Source: an uncultured Prevotellaceae bacterium
GTDB lineage: Bacteria; Bacteroidota; Bacteroidia; Bacteroidales; Bacteroidaceae
Reading direction: 5' to 3'
DNA: 10,031 bases
NCBI GenBank assembly: GCA_947306605.1
Contig: CAMZHB010000035.1
Coordinates: 1 to 10,031 of the forward strand
The stretch's first letter is position 1, and each line of letters opens with the position of its first letter. The notes beneath the pieces were generated by a model. That model worked only from the letters and a program-made list of their open reading frames with translations. It made no database searches and was not told the origin of the DNA. Shown here in pieces: positions 1 to 6,441 of this stretch. The translations under genes and the position numbers were made by a program.

Positions 1-297
1 ACAAGCTTCCAGTGGAAACGCGCGGGGGTCATCGTCAGCGGAATAGTTCCTGACTCAGAGCTGCAGACGAGCTTCCTGGATATACCTCCTGTGCTGAAGG
101 AGAAACTGCAACGGCTCTCGGCCGTTACTGACAAAATCAATGCGCGTCATGGGGAGGAAGCCATACAGGTGGCCAGTGCCTTGCGGTCTCACGACCCGGA
201 GACGGGAAAGGCGCTCACGTTCAGGAACAGCATCCTTCACAGCCACCGCTCGCCGTTCTACACAACGGATATAAAGGGCCTCATTGAAGTGAGATAG
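1..297 (+). CDS. umuC: UmuC-type Y-family DNA polymerase, C-terminal fragment
   Basis: The frame is open from the first base to the TAG at 295-297, giving the last 98 residues of a protein that begins outside the window. The residues match the C-terminal region of UmuC (DUF4113-type tail): an opening KRAGVIVSGIVPDSELQ, a middle segment LSAVTDKINARHGEEAIQVAS, and the ending SPFYTTDIKGLIEVR, which parallels SPRYTTRYEDLLRVK at the end of E. coli UmuC. The polymerase core and its catalytic carboxylates lie outside the window. UmuC is the catalytic subunit of translesion polymerase V and normally works with UmuD'. No umuD is visible here. G+C of this stretch is about 56%, against roughly 43-47% in sampled lines of the ATP synthase genes, which hints at a different origin. 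A GTG at 91 could be taken as a start, but the homology extends upstream of it. Family call is fairly secure. Confidence 0.85.
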   Translation, partial: TSFQWKRAGVIVSGIVPDSELQTSFLDIPPVLKEKLQRLSAVTDKINARHGEEAIQVASALRSHDPETGKALTFRNSILHSHRSPFYTTDIKGLIEVR

Positions 298-304
298 TCC
301 CCAT

Positions 305-332
305 TCGCTCCGTGTGAGCGAGCCATATTATT
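305..332 (+). terminator. Possible weak terminator after umuC
   Basis: A six-base-pair hairpin (TCGCTC at 305-310, GAGCGA at 316-321, loop CGTGT) begins 8 nt after the umuC stop codon and is followed by the A/T-rich stretch 322-335. The T-run is broken, so intrinsic termination is only plausible. Confidence 0.3.
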
Positions 333-357
333 TAAGTATGTACTCAAAAACAGAAAC

Positions 358-385
358 AAAAAAGGGAACCTCTTTCGAGATTCCC
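358..385 (-). terminator. Intrinsic terminator of the tRNA-Ser/tRNA-Glu transcript
   Basis: On the minus strand a nine-base-pair stem (GGGAATCTC with GAGGTTCCC, one G-T wobble) closes a GAAA tetraloop and is followed at once by six T residues (plus-strand A-run 358-363). It starts 4 nt after the 3' end of tRNA-Glu. It also faces the umuC transcript coming from the left, but the T-run is only on the minus-strand side. Confidence 0.88.
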
Positions 386-389
386 ATTG

Positions 390-461
390 TAGCGCCTACG
401 GGAATCGAACCCGTGTTCCATGCGTGAGAGGCATGTGTCCTAGCCGCTAGACGAAAGCGCC
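390..461 (-). tRNA. tRNA-Glu (anticodon CTC)
   Basis: The minus strand folds into a 72-nt cloverleaf. The acceptor arm is GGCGCTT with AGGCGCT (G-U at the first pair). The D arm GTCTAGCGGCTAGGAC is typical of tRNA-Glu. The anticodon stem CATGC/GCATG encloses loop CTCTCAC, placing CTC at 34-36, and the T arm is ACGGG-TTCGATT-CCCGT. The discriminator is A and no CCA is encoded. It lies 20 nt downstream of tRNA-Ser and both are probably cut from one transcript. It would read GAG codons. Confidence 0.96.
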
Positions 462-481
462 AAGAAAAAGTATATTTGATG

Positions 482-568
482 CGGAAGCTAGGAGATTCGA
501 ACTCCTGGTACGATTACTCGCACGGCAGTTTAGCAAACTGCTGGTTTAAGCCACTCACCCAAACTTCC
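482..568 (-). tRNA. tRNA-Ser (anticodon GCT)
   Basis: This is an 87-nt class II tRNA on the minus strand. The acceptor arm is GGAAGTT with AGCTTCC, with discriminator G. The anticodon stem GCAGT/ACTGC encloses loop TTGCTAA, giving anticodon GCT for AGC/AGT codons. The long variable arm expected for serine lies between the anticodon and T arms, and the T arm is CAGGAG-TTCGAAT-CTCCT in type. CCA is not encoded. It is the first gene of a two-tRNA unit with tRNA-Glu. Confidence 0.96.
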
Positions 569-573
569 TTTTG

Positions 574-619
574 TGTTCCACAAATTTGCTAACGCATGGG
601 TTTGACGCCCTGTGGAACA
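574..619. repeat. Nine-bp inverted repeat in the tRNA-Ser leader
   Basis: TGTTCCACA (574-582) and TGTGGAACA (611-619) are perfect inverted copies separated by 28 nt. The structure lies between the predicted promoter at 651-681 and the tRNA-Ser 5' end at 568, so it would be in the leader RNA. No T-run follows it, so it does not look like a terminator. It could be a processing structure or a protein-binding site. Confidence 0.55.
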
Positions 620-650
620 TCTTTATGTGCATCTTCGCTTAAATGCAGTG

Positions 651-681
651 CAAAAGTAGTAACTTCTTTTGAATTGTGCAA
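651..681 (-). promoter_or_regulatory. Bacteroidota-type promoter for the tRNA-Ser/Glu unit
   Basis: On the minus strand TACTTTTG (651-658) matches the -7 consensus TAnnTTTG, and TTG (679-681) sits 20 nt upstream as the -33 element. Transcription would start near 645, giving a leader of about 75 nt before tRNA-Ser. Confidence 0.75.
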
Positions 682-777
682 CTTTTGGGGAAAGATTTTT
701 CAATAGTTTGATATAACTCACGCCATGTCCGTGATAAAAGCGTTTATGTCCCACTTCGTTCGATTCAAGTCTGAGAT

Positions 778-826
778 AAAAAGAATGAGAGCGGCCTCGT
801 CGTATGACCAGGCCGCTCTCCTATTT
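778..826 (-). terminator. Terminator of the ATP synthase operon, T-rich on both sides
   Basis: A perfect 11-bp stem (787-797 with 810-820, core GCGGCCT/AGGCCGC) has a 12-nt loop that contains a further 3-bp stem (GTC 799-801 with GAC 806-808). On the minus strand it is followed by ATTCTTTTTATC, and on the plus strand by CTATTTTTG. It begins about 20 nt after the atpG stop codon. It ends the operon and could also stop plus-strand transcription. Confidence 0.9.
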
Positions 827-840
827 TTGAAACTTGTCTG

Positions 841-1719
841 CTATTGGAATGAAGCGCCCACAATGTCAAGCAACTCCGAGGTAATGGCGGCTTGACGCGT
901 CTTGTTGTACATCAGCGTCAATTCACCGAGGAGTTCATCGGCGTTATCTGTTGCCACCTGCATGGCTACTACACGTGCAGCGTGTTCGCTGGCCAGGCTG
1001 TCAAGCAATGCCGTGTACAATTTCAAGTGAAGCACTCGCGGAACTAACTGGTTGACGATTTCCTCCTGCGAAGGTTCGATGATATAGTCCAAAGCCATAC
1101 CACTTGCCGGCTTTGAATTGTCGGCAGAACTACTCAGATCTATCGGGAGGAAAGTCTCGTTCGTCAATATCTGACTGGCTGTATTCTTAAAGTGGTTATA
1201 AATAATTACAACCTTGTCGATTTCTTTGTCAACAAAACGTTGCATCAAACCAGCCGCCAGTTGTGAAACCTCACCATAATTGGGTTTGTCAAGAAGTTGG
1301 TTGTTGTTCGATTCAAAAGCGAATCCAAGCTTCTTAGCTTTCTCAGCCACCTTAACACCAATCGGGATAATTTCAACCTCAGCGAATCCGTTACTTTTCA
1401 TCGTGTCGATAGTCCGCTGCATCTCCTTGATAACATTTGCGTTGAACGCTCCACACAAACTGGAATTTGAAGAATAGGCAACAATAACAGCCTTGCCTCC
1501 TTTTCGTCGGGATGCATATGGCGACGATATCTCACCTTGCATTTCACCAACGAATCTTGACATCATACCATTCAGCTGGCGTTCATACGGAAGCATACTT
1601 TCAATGGCCATTTGTGCCTTATGCAACTTCGACGAAGCCACCAATTTCATCGCGCTGGTAATTTTGCGCGTACTCGTAACCGAGTTGATACGTGTCTTAA
1701 CTTCTTTAAGAGAGGGCAT
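841..1719 (-). CDS. atpG: ATP synthase F1 subunit gamma
   Basis: This 292-residue protein is the central rotor shaft of F1, which couples c-ring rotation to conformational change in the alpha3beta3 hexamer. The N-terminal helix carries the family pattern MPSLKEVKTRINSVTSTRKI followed by TSAMKLVASSKLHKAQ. The C-terminal helix (about 235-292) ends in NKTRQAAITSELLDIVGA, matching the gamma family signature in which both termini form the coiled-coil shaft. The middle (about 75-200) is the Rossmann-like domain, with VIVAYSSNSSLCGAFNANV at its start. The length is close to the E. coli protein. It is the last gene of the operon and begins 7 nt after the atpA stop. The sequence upstream of its ATG is A/T-rich without a clear Shine-Dalgarno site, as is usual in Bacteroidota. 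No anomaly seen. Confidence 0.97.
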   Translation of the reverse strand: MPSLKEVKTRINSVTSTRKITSAMKLVASSKLHKAQMAIESMLPYERQLNGMMSRFVGEMQGEISSPYASRRKGGKAVIVAYSSNSSLCGAFNANVIKEMQRTIDTMKSNGFAEVEIIPIGVKVAEKAKKLGFAFESNNNQLLDKPNYGEVSQLAAGLMQRFVDKEIDKVVIIYNHFKNTASQILTNETFLPIDLSSSADNSKPASGMALDYIIEPSQEEIVNQLVPRVLHLKLYTALLDSLASEHAARVVAMQVATDNADELLGELTLMYNKTRQAAITSELLDIVGASFQ

Positions 1720-1726
1720 GACGTTA

Positions 1727-3310
1727 TTATTTGAATTGAGAAGCCACGTCGGACGCTACTTTCTCAATCGTCTGACAAACTTCCTCTGTCAACTGACCGG
1801 CAGCAAGCACATCAATGACACTTTCCTTGTAATTCGTCTTCAGTATCTCAAGGAAATTAGACTGGAAATCGGACACTTTCTCCAACGGAAGGTCACGTAA
1901 CAATCCGTGTGTGCCACAATAAAGAATGGCAACCTGTTCTCCAACCGACATTGGTGAATACTGCGGCTGAACAAGCAGGCGATTGTTCTTACGACCACGG
2001 TCAAGCGTCATCGCAGTAACGGCATCCATATCAGAAGAGAACTTAGAAAAAGCTTCAAGTTCACGATACTGGGCCTGGTCAATCTTTAACGTACCGGCAA
2101 TCTTCTTCATGCTCTTGATTTGAGCCGAGCCACCGACACGCGATACAGAGATACCTACGTCAATAGCGGGACGGAAACCTTGGTTAAACAGATTTGTGTC
2201 CAGATAGATTTGACCGTCAGTAATTGAAATCACATTTGTTGGAATATATGCCGATACGTCACCAGCCTGTGTTTCAATTATAGGCAATGCTGTCAGAGAA
2301 CCGCCTCCCCTAACCTTGCCATTCATGCATTCAGGCAGGTCGTTCATCTGCTTGGCTACCTCATCTTGAGCATTAATCTTTGCCGCACGCTCCAACAAAC
2401 GGGAGTGGAGATAGAATACATCGCCCGGATATGCTTCACGGCCCGATGGACGACGGAGGACAAGCGATACTTCACGATACGCAACGGCTTGTTTTGACAA
2501 GTCATCGTACACAACTAGCGCGTGGTGCCCTCTGTCACGGAAATACTCGCCTATGGCAGCACCGGCAAACGGAGCATAATACTGTAATGACGCAGGTTCT
2601 GCCGCCGTAGCCGAAACTACGATAGTGTATTTCATGGCTCCATGTTCCTTAAGAGTATTTACCAAAGCCGCAACCGTAGATGCTTTCTGTCCTATAGCCA
2701 CATAGATGCAATAAACTGGTTTGCCCTTCTCGTAATTACTCTTTTGATTGATAATAGTATCAATTGCAATGGCAGATTTTCCTGTTTGACGGTCGCCGAT
2801 AATAAGCTCACGCTGTCCTCTGCCTATTGGAACCATCGAGTCAATGGCTTTAAGACCCGTCTGTAACGGCTCGTTAACGGGCTGACGATAGATAACACCA
2901 GGAGCTTTTCGGTCTAAAGGCATCTCAAACTTCTCTCCGCCGATAGGGGCACCGCCATCGATTGGTTGACCAAGAGGATTAATCACGCGACCAATCATCT
3001 CATCACTTACCATGATTGAGGCGATGCGACCGGTACGCTTGACAGTTTGACCTTCCTTGATTCCTTCCGTCGGGCCAAGCAGTACTACGCCTACGTTGTC
3101 CTCTTCAAGGTTCATCACAACAGCCATCGTCCCGTTTTCAAACTCCAGCAACTCGTTCTCTGTTGCATTTCGCAAACCATACAAACGGGCTACACCGTCG
3201 TTAACTTGAAGTACCTTGCCGACTTCTTCAAATTGAACCTCAGAATTAAGATCTTTCAGTTCGCTGTAAAGGATGTCGGAAACTTCACTTGGATTTATTT
3301 TACTTGGCAT
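1727..3310 (-). CDS. atpA: ATP synthase F1 subunit alpha
   Basis: This is the non-catalytic nucleotide-binding subunit of the F1 hexamer, 527 residues. The N-terminal beta-barrel covers about residues 25-95. The Walker A motif is GDRQTGKS at 172-179 and Walker B is ALVVYDD at 264-270. The ATP synthase alpha/beta signature PAIDVGISVS is at 381-390, with the arginine finger R391 directly after it in SRVGGSAQ. The C-terminal helical domain follows. The start at MPSKINPSEVSDIL fits the family N-terminus, and AAGGA lies about 13 nt upstream of the ATG, one of the few Shine-Dalgarno-like sites in the operon. It begins 16 nt after atpH and ends 7 nt before atpG, so the genes are probably co-transcribed. 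Confidence 0.98.
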   Translation of the reverse strand: MPSKINPSEVSDILYSELKDLNSEVQFEEVGKVLQVNDGVARLYGLRNATENELLEFENGTMAVVMNLEEDNVGVVLLGPTEGIKEGQTVKRTGRIASIMVSDEMIGRVINPLGQPIDGGAPIGGEKFEMPLDRKAPGVIYRQPVNEPLQTGLKAIDSMVPIGRGQRELIIGDRQTGKSAIAIDTIINQKSNYEKGKPVYCIYVAIGQKASTVAALVNTLKEHGAMKYTIVVSATAAEPASLQYYAPFAGAAIGEYFRDRGHHALVVYDDLSKQAVAYREVSLVLRRPSGREAYPGDVFYLHSRLLERAAKINAQDEVAKQMNDLPECMNGKVRGGGSLTALPIIETQAGDVSAYIPTNVISITDGQIYLDTNLFNQGFRPAIDVGISVSRVGGSAQIKSMKKIAGTLKIDQAQYRELEAFSKFSSDMDAVTAMTLDRGRKNNRLLVQPQYSPMSVGEQVAILYCGTHGLLRDLPLEKVSDFQSNFLEILKTNYKESVIDVLAAGQLTEEVCQTIEKVASDVASQFK

Positions 3311-3326
3311 ATTCTTCTTTATTTCC

Positions 3327-3887
3327 TTATTGGGAGACTAATTTATTATTATTGGCCAGTAATTGTTTTTTAATACGATTTAGTTTCGTTCGAATGCTTG
3401 CATCAAAACTATATGTATCGTACTCAAGCACAAAACCACCGATAATAGAAGGATCGACTTCAACGACAAACTCAACTTCATTGCTTGTTTTGGCTTTTAC
3501 CAACTTTTTCAAACGTTCTATGGTTGACTCATCCAATGCAACAGGCACCGTAAGTTGACTATGAATTAGATGTTGTTGCTTTCTATAGGCACTCACATAT
3601 GATTGAGCAATAAACTGAGCCATGGAAATCCGATGTTTTTTTATCATCAGACGAAAAAACTGTTTCAAACATTCACTCTTGGTATTGCCAGAAGCCATAT
3701 TGAGCAAATTAAATTTCTTATCATCATCAAGAACCGGGTTATTCAGCGTATCACGAAGCATCGGAATACGCACAAACGAGTCCCCGAGCACCATCAGACT
3801 GCGATAGACCTCTTCGTTCTCACCTTTCTCAGTAGCAAACTTTAAAAGGGCTTTGGCATAACGCGAAGAAACAATACCTATATCCAT
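3327..3887 (-). CDS. atpH: ATP synthase F1 subunit delta
   Basis: This 186-residue protein belongs to the OSCP/delta family, the peripheral-stalk link between the F1 crown and the b subunits. The N-terminal helical domain begins SSRYAKALLKFATEKGE (7-23), the usual family opening. The C-terminal domain contains the conserved segment EVDPSIIGGFVLEYD (143-157), followed by a basic helix (SIRTKLNRIKKQL). The length is close to the E. coli protein (177). It lies 11 nt downstream of atpF and 16 nt upstream of atpA, the standard b-delta-alpha order. It is more diverged than the F1 hexamer subunits, as is normal for delta. Confidence 0.95.
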   Translation of the reverse strand: MDIGIVSSRYAKALLKFATEKGENEEVYRSLMVLGDSFVRIPMLRDTLNNPVLDDDKKFNLLNMASGNTKSECLKQFFRLMIKKHRISMAQFIAQSYVSAYRKQQHLIHSQLTVPVALDESTIERLKKLVKAKTSNEVEFVVEVDPSIIGGFVLEYDTYSFDASIRTKLNRIKKQLLANNNKLVSQ

Positions 3888-3898
3888 AATTCGTCAAA

Positions 3899-4399
3899 CT
3901 ATTTTGCAACAGACATCTCGTCCAACAAACGGTCGATCCATTCAATCTGTTGTTCGTCTTTTTCAAGATTCTTTGAAAGCACCTTACCCGCAATCTGTAT
4001 TGACAGATCCGCAATCTGCTCTCGGCTCTCACGTTCAGACTTTTCACGTTCTGCAACAATCTGCGCCTTAGCCTCCTCAATAACTCTGGCGGCTTCGACT
4101 GACGCTTTTTCTTTTGCCTCACGGATAATCTTTTCTCGTGTAGCTGTAGCATCTTTAAGAATCTGAGATTGCCGTAACTGCGCTTCTTTCAGAATCACCT
4201 CACTTTCTGATTTGATGTTAGCCAACTTTTCATTCGCCTCACGTGCACTCTGGAGCGACTCATCTATGAACTTCTTTCGCTCTTCTACCATATTAATTAT
4301 AGCAGGAAAACCAAATTTAGCCAAGATGAAGAACACTACCAGGAATGCAATAAGCATCCAGAATAGCAGGCCAAAATCAGGAGTTAAAAATGACGGCAT
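3899..4399 (-). CDS. atpF: ATP synthase Fo subunit b
   Basis: This is the peripheral-stalk b subunit, 166 residues. A single membrane helix spans about residues 8-28 (PDFGLLFWMLIAFLVVFFIL). It is followed by a long charged helix rich in E, K, R and A from about residue 38 to 155, the dimeric right-handed coiled coil that holds F1 static. The ending (LDEMSV) is predicted to meet delta. Only one b gene is present, so a b2 homodimer is expected rather than a b/b' pair. It lies 18 nt downstream of atpE and 11 nt upstream of atpH. The internal overlapping open frame at 3829-4152 is a by-product of its composition. Confidence 0.95.
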   Translation of the reverse strand: MPSFLTPDFGLLFWMLIAFLVVFFILAKFGFPAIINMVEERKKFIDESLQSAREANEKLANIKSESEVILKEAQLRQSQILKDATATREKIIREAKEKASVEAARVIEEAKAQIVAEREKSERESREQIADLSIQIAGKVLSKNLEKDEQQIEWIDRLLDEMSVAK

Positions 4400-4417
4400 A
4401 GGATTCTGTGTCTTTGA

Positions 4418-4657
4418 TTACAGAAGACAAACAACCAGTGCAAAGAATGCAGCACCCTCAACCAACGCAGCAATAATAATCATATTGATACGGATGTTCC
4501 CTGCCATTTCAGGCTGACGGGCGATAGCGTCCATAGCATGGGCACCAATGTTTCCGATACCGATACCTGCACCAATGGTTGCCAAACCTGCACCAATGGC
4601 AGCACCTAATTTTGCGAGTCCTGCGGCAGCTGCCTGCAACAATACTAATGATAACAT
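4418..4657 (-). CDS. atpE: ATP synthase Fo subunit c (proton type)
   Basis: This 79-residue hairpin of two membrane helices forms the rotor ring. Helix 1 carries the glycine-rich packing motif (GAGIGIGNIG, 29-38). The polar loop is ARQPE (46-50). Helix 2 carries the ion-binding carboxylate E67 in AALVEGAAFFAL. Aligned by hand on the ARQPE loop with the sodium-type c subunit of Ilyobacter tartaricus, the sodium-ligand glutamine in helix 1 is an isoleucine here (I34), and the serine after the key glutamate is G68. Proton coupling is therefore inferred. The N-terminus (LSLVLLQAAAAG) may be a longer helix 1 start rather than a cleaved signal. The gene is 19 nt downstream of atpB and 18 nt upstream of atpF. 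Confidence 0.96.
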   Translation of the reverse strand: MLSLVLLQAAAAGLAKLGAAIGAGLATIGAGIGIGNIGAHAMDAIARQPEMAGNIRINMIIIAALVEGAAFFALVVCLL

Positions 4658-4676
4658 AATCTTAAGTCTTTAAAGT

Positions 4677-5774
4677 TTATAAATTATTATTTGTCATTTC
4701 AACTGAATGGGTGGTTTCTTCTCCTTCCTGCTGAGCCAAACCAATGAAAACAGAGCTCAACATGGTAAAAACAAATGCCTGAATAAATGCAACAAGCACT
4801 TCAAGAAGATCCATGAATATCATTAAGAATACACTAATGGGAGAAATACTTGCACCTTTTGCAATGCCCATTTGACACGTGATAAAAATCACGCACGTTA
4901 ATGAAATGGCGACGGCATGGCCTCCAAAAATATTTGCAAACAATCGAATCATTAGTGCAAACGGCTTAGTGAATACACCGAACAATTCTATGACGGGCAA
5001 GATGGGAATGGGAAATTTTAACCACCATGGAACGTCTGGCCAAAAGATGTCTTTCCAATAATGCTTTGAGCCAAAAATATTCGTCAGCAACATCGTGCAT
5101 AAAGCCAGAAAGAAAGTAATTGCAATGTTACCTGTAAGGTTTGCACCACCAGGGAAAATCGGTATCAAGCCTAATATATTCGACAGGAAAATAAAGAAAA
5201 AGACAGTCAAAAGGTATGGAGCAAAAAAACGATAGTGCTTCTCATCGATTGTCTCCTTAATAATATCATTGTAAACAAACATCACAAACAACTCCATGAA
5301 ACCTACGAATCCCCGAGGGGCATCATCTTGAGGCTTTTTGTTCTTATACCAATGGGCACAATAGAGAAAGATTACAATCAATAAGATTACAACAATCCAG
5401 AGTTGAACCACATTCTTGGTAATTGATATATCAAATACACGAGATTCGTTTCCAGCAGAATCTTTCTCACATATTTTGCCTTCACGATTTAAATAAAGAC
5501 CATTATAAATACCTCCGGCTGATTCTTCGAACTTTGAAGACATGAACATCTGCCACCCTTGTGAACTCTTAACAACTACTGGCAGAGGTATAGAGATAGC
5601 TCTGCCATTAATCGTTGTGATATGCCATTCATGAGCGTCGGCAGTGTGTTCCATCACCAATTCCTGAACATTAATTTCAGGCTGATTTTCCTCCGCAGCC
5701 GTCAAATTGACTGGAATCAACAGGAAAGAAAAAAGAATACAGGAGGTAAGTATGATAAACTTGTTTTGAATCAT
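4677..5774 (-). CDS. atpB: ATP synthase Fo subunit a with long N-terminal extension
   Basis: This is the stator subunit that forms the proton half-channels against the c ring. At 365 residues it is about 90 longer than the E. coli protein (271). The extra length is N-terminal: a signal-like segment (residues 5-25, ILTSCILFSFLLIPVNLTA) and a polar region up to about 122 that would lie outside the membrane. Membrane helices follow from 123. The essential arginine is R277 in KPFALMIRLFANIFGGHA, with H286 nearby, and the last helix contains IQAFVFTMLSSVFIGLA. Signal-bearing a subunits are, as I recall, usual in Bacteroidota. The ATG at 5774 is chosen because it gives a complete signal sequence, although it lies inside the upstream gene by 98 nt. 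Nearest downstream gene is atpE after 19 nt. Confidence 0.95.
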   Translation of the reverse strand: MIQNKFIILTSCILFSFLLIPVNLTAAEENQPEINVQELVMEHTADAHEWHITTINGRAISIPLPVVVKSSQGWQMFMSSKFEESAGGIYNGLYLNREGKICEKDSAGNESRVFDISITKNVVQLWIVVILLIVIFLYCAHWYKNKKPQDDAPRGFVGFMELFVMFVYNDIIKETIDEKHYRFFAPYLLTVFFFIFLSNILGLIPIFPGGANLTGNIAITFFLALCTMLLTNIFGSKHYWKDIFWPDVPWWLKFPIPILPVIELFGVFTKPFALMIRLFANIFGGHAVAISLTCVIFITCQMGIAKGASISPISVFLMIFMDLLEVLVAFIQAFVFTMLSSVFIGLAQQEGEETTHSVEMTNNNL

Positions 5775-6183
5775 TTGTCAAGTTCAGTTGTTTCTCAATA
5801 TATATGTACATATAACTCTCACACACCAACGTGATCAAGAAAAAGGCGCAAAAGCCAATCAGCATCATTTTGTAGTTTGGCCCAATAATATATGAAATGA
5901 GCAACATCAACAACCCGCCAAAGACAAGCCGAGATAGAGTCTGTACCATGTAATACCTAGCCACGCCTTCAGGTGATTTTTTCAATTGGCGGAAATAGAT
6001 GTTCGAAGATATCTCAGCAAAACCCCATAAGAGAATGAAACTGGCAAGCAACACAACTGTCATCTGCAACTTGTCACTTTTGCATAGCATCAAGCATACG
6101 ACATATACCACAACGGAAACAAGAGCATATGCAAGCAACATCGTGCGGCCAAATTTCTTTTGAAGTCTTACGAGATTCTCCAT
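5677..6183 (-). CDS. Four-helix membrane protein in the AtpI position of the operon
   Basis: This 168-residue protein has four predicted membrane helices at about 13-33, 40-60, 83-103 and 106-125, with a charged loop between helices 2 and 3 (FRQLKKSPEGVARYY). A small multi-helix protein between atpC and atpB is the expected place for an AtpI/UncI-like assembly factor, which in other bacteria helps c-ring assembly or ion supply. I do not recognise a diagnostic motif, so this role rests on position and topology. It begins 3 nt after the atpC stop, implying tight coupling. Residues 137-168 are read from DNA that also encodes the atpB signal peptide in another frame. They look unlike a conserved end (HTYLLYSFFFPVDSSQF), so the native terminus could be nearer residue 136 if there is a frameshift. 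Confidence 0.8.
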   Translation of the reverse strand: MENLVRLQKKFGRTMLLAYALVSVVVYVVCLMLCKSDKLQMTVVLLASFILLWGFAEISSNIYFRQLKKSPEGVARYYMVQTLSRLVFGGLLMLLISYIIGPNYKMMLIGFCAFFLITLVCESYMYIYIEKQLNLTNDSKQVYHTYLLYSFFFPVDSSQFDGCGGKSA

Positions 6184-6186
6184 AGA

Positions 6187-6420
6187 TTATAGTTCGATAC
6201 AGATTGCCACTTGGTTATTGGCAACATCAATGAAACCGCCGCTTATTTCAAGATACACTTCTTCATCTGCCTTATAAGACAGTGTACCTTTTTGTAAACT
6301 TGAAATAATCGGGGCATGATTGTCAAGAACCTCAAATTGTCCTTTTGTTCCAGGCACTGTTACAGACGTAGCTTCGCCTTGGAACAAAATTTTCTCTGGA
6401 GAAACAATCGTCAATTTCAT
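6187..6420 (-). CDS. atpC: ATP synthase F1 subunit epsilon, beta-domain only
   Basis: At 77 residues this holds just the N-terminal beta-sandwich of the epsilon subunit, which binds gamma and the c ring in the central stalk. Recognisable segments are LTIVSPEKILFQGEATSVTVPG (split here around residues 3-24), the core GQFEVLDNHAPIISSLQKG (27-45) and the closing strands YLEISGGFIDVANNQVAI. E. coli epsilon is 139 residues and has a two-helix C-terminal domain that inhibits ATP hydrolysis. That domain is absent here and the stop codon is clean, with the next gene 3 nt away, so this is not a truncation by frameshift. Short epsilon subunits are, as I recall, common in Bacteroidota. It follows atpD by 21 nt. 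Confidence 0.95.
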   Translation of the reverse strand: MKLTIVSPEKILFQGEATSVTVPGTKGQFEVLDNHAPIISSLQKGTLSYKADEEVYLEISGGFIDVANNQVAICIEL

Positions 6421-6441
6421 TTTCTTGCCATCCTGTTATAT

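Noticed and set aside
55..246. Minus-strand open frame of 63 codons opposite umuC
   Set aside because: The plus strand here matches the UmuC C-terminus, so the antisense frame is a shadow in G+C-rich sequence.
1493..1900. Plus-strand open frame of 135 codons
   Set aside because: It is antisense to the atpG/atpA junction and has no promoter or recognisable product.
3829..4152. Minus-strand open frame of 107 codons inside atpF
   Set aside because: It is an arginine- and leucine-rich alternate frame of the charged atpF coiled coil and runs across the atpF/atpH junction.
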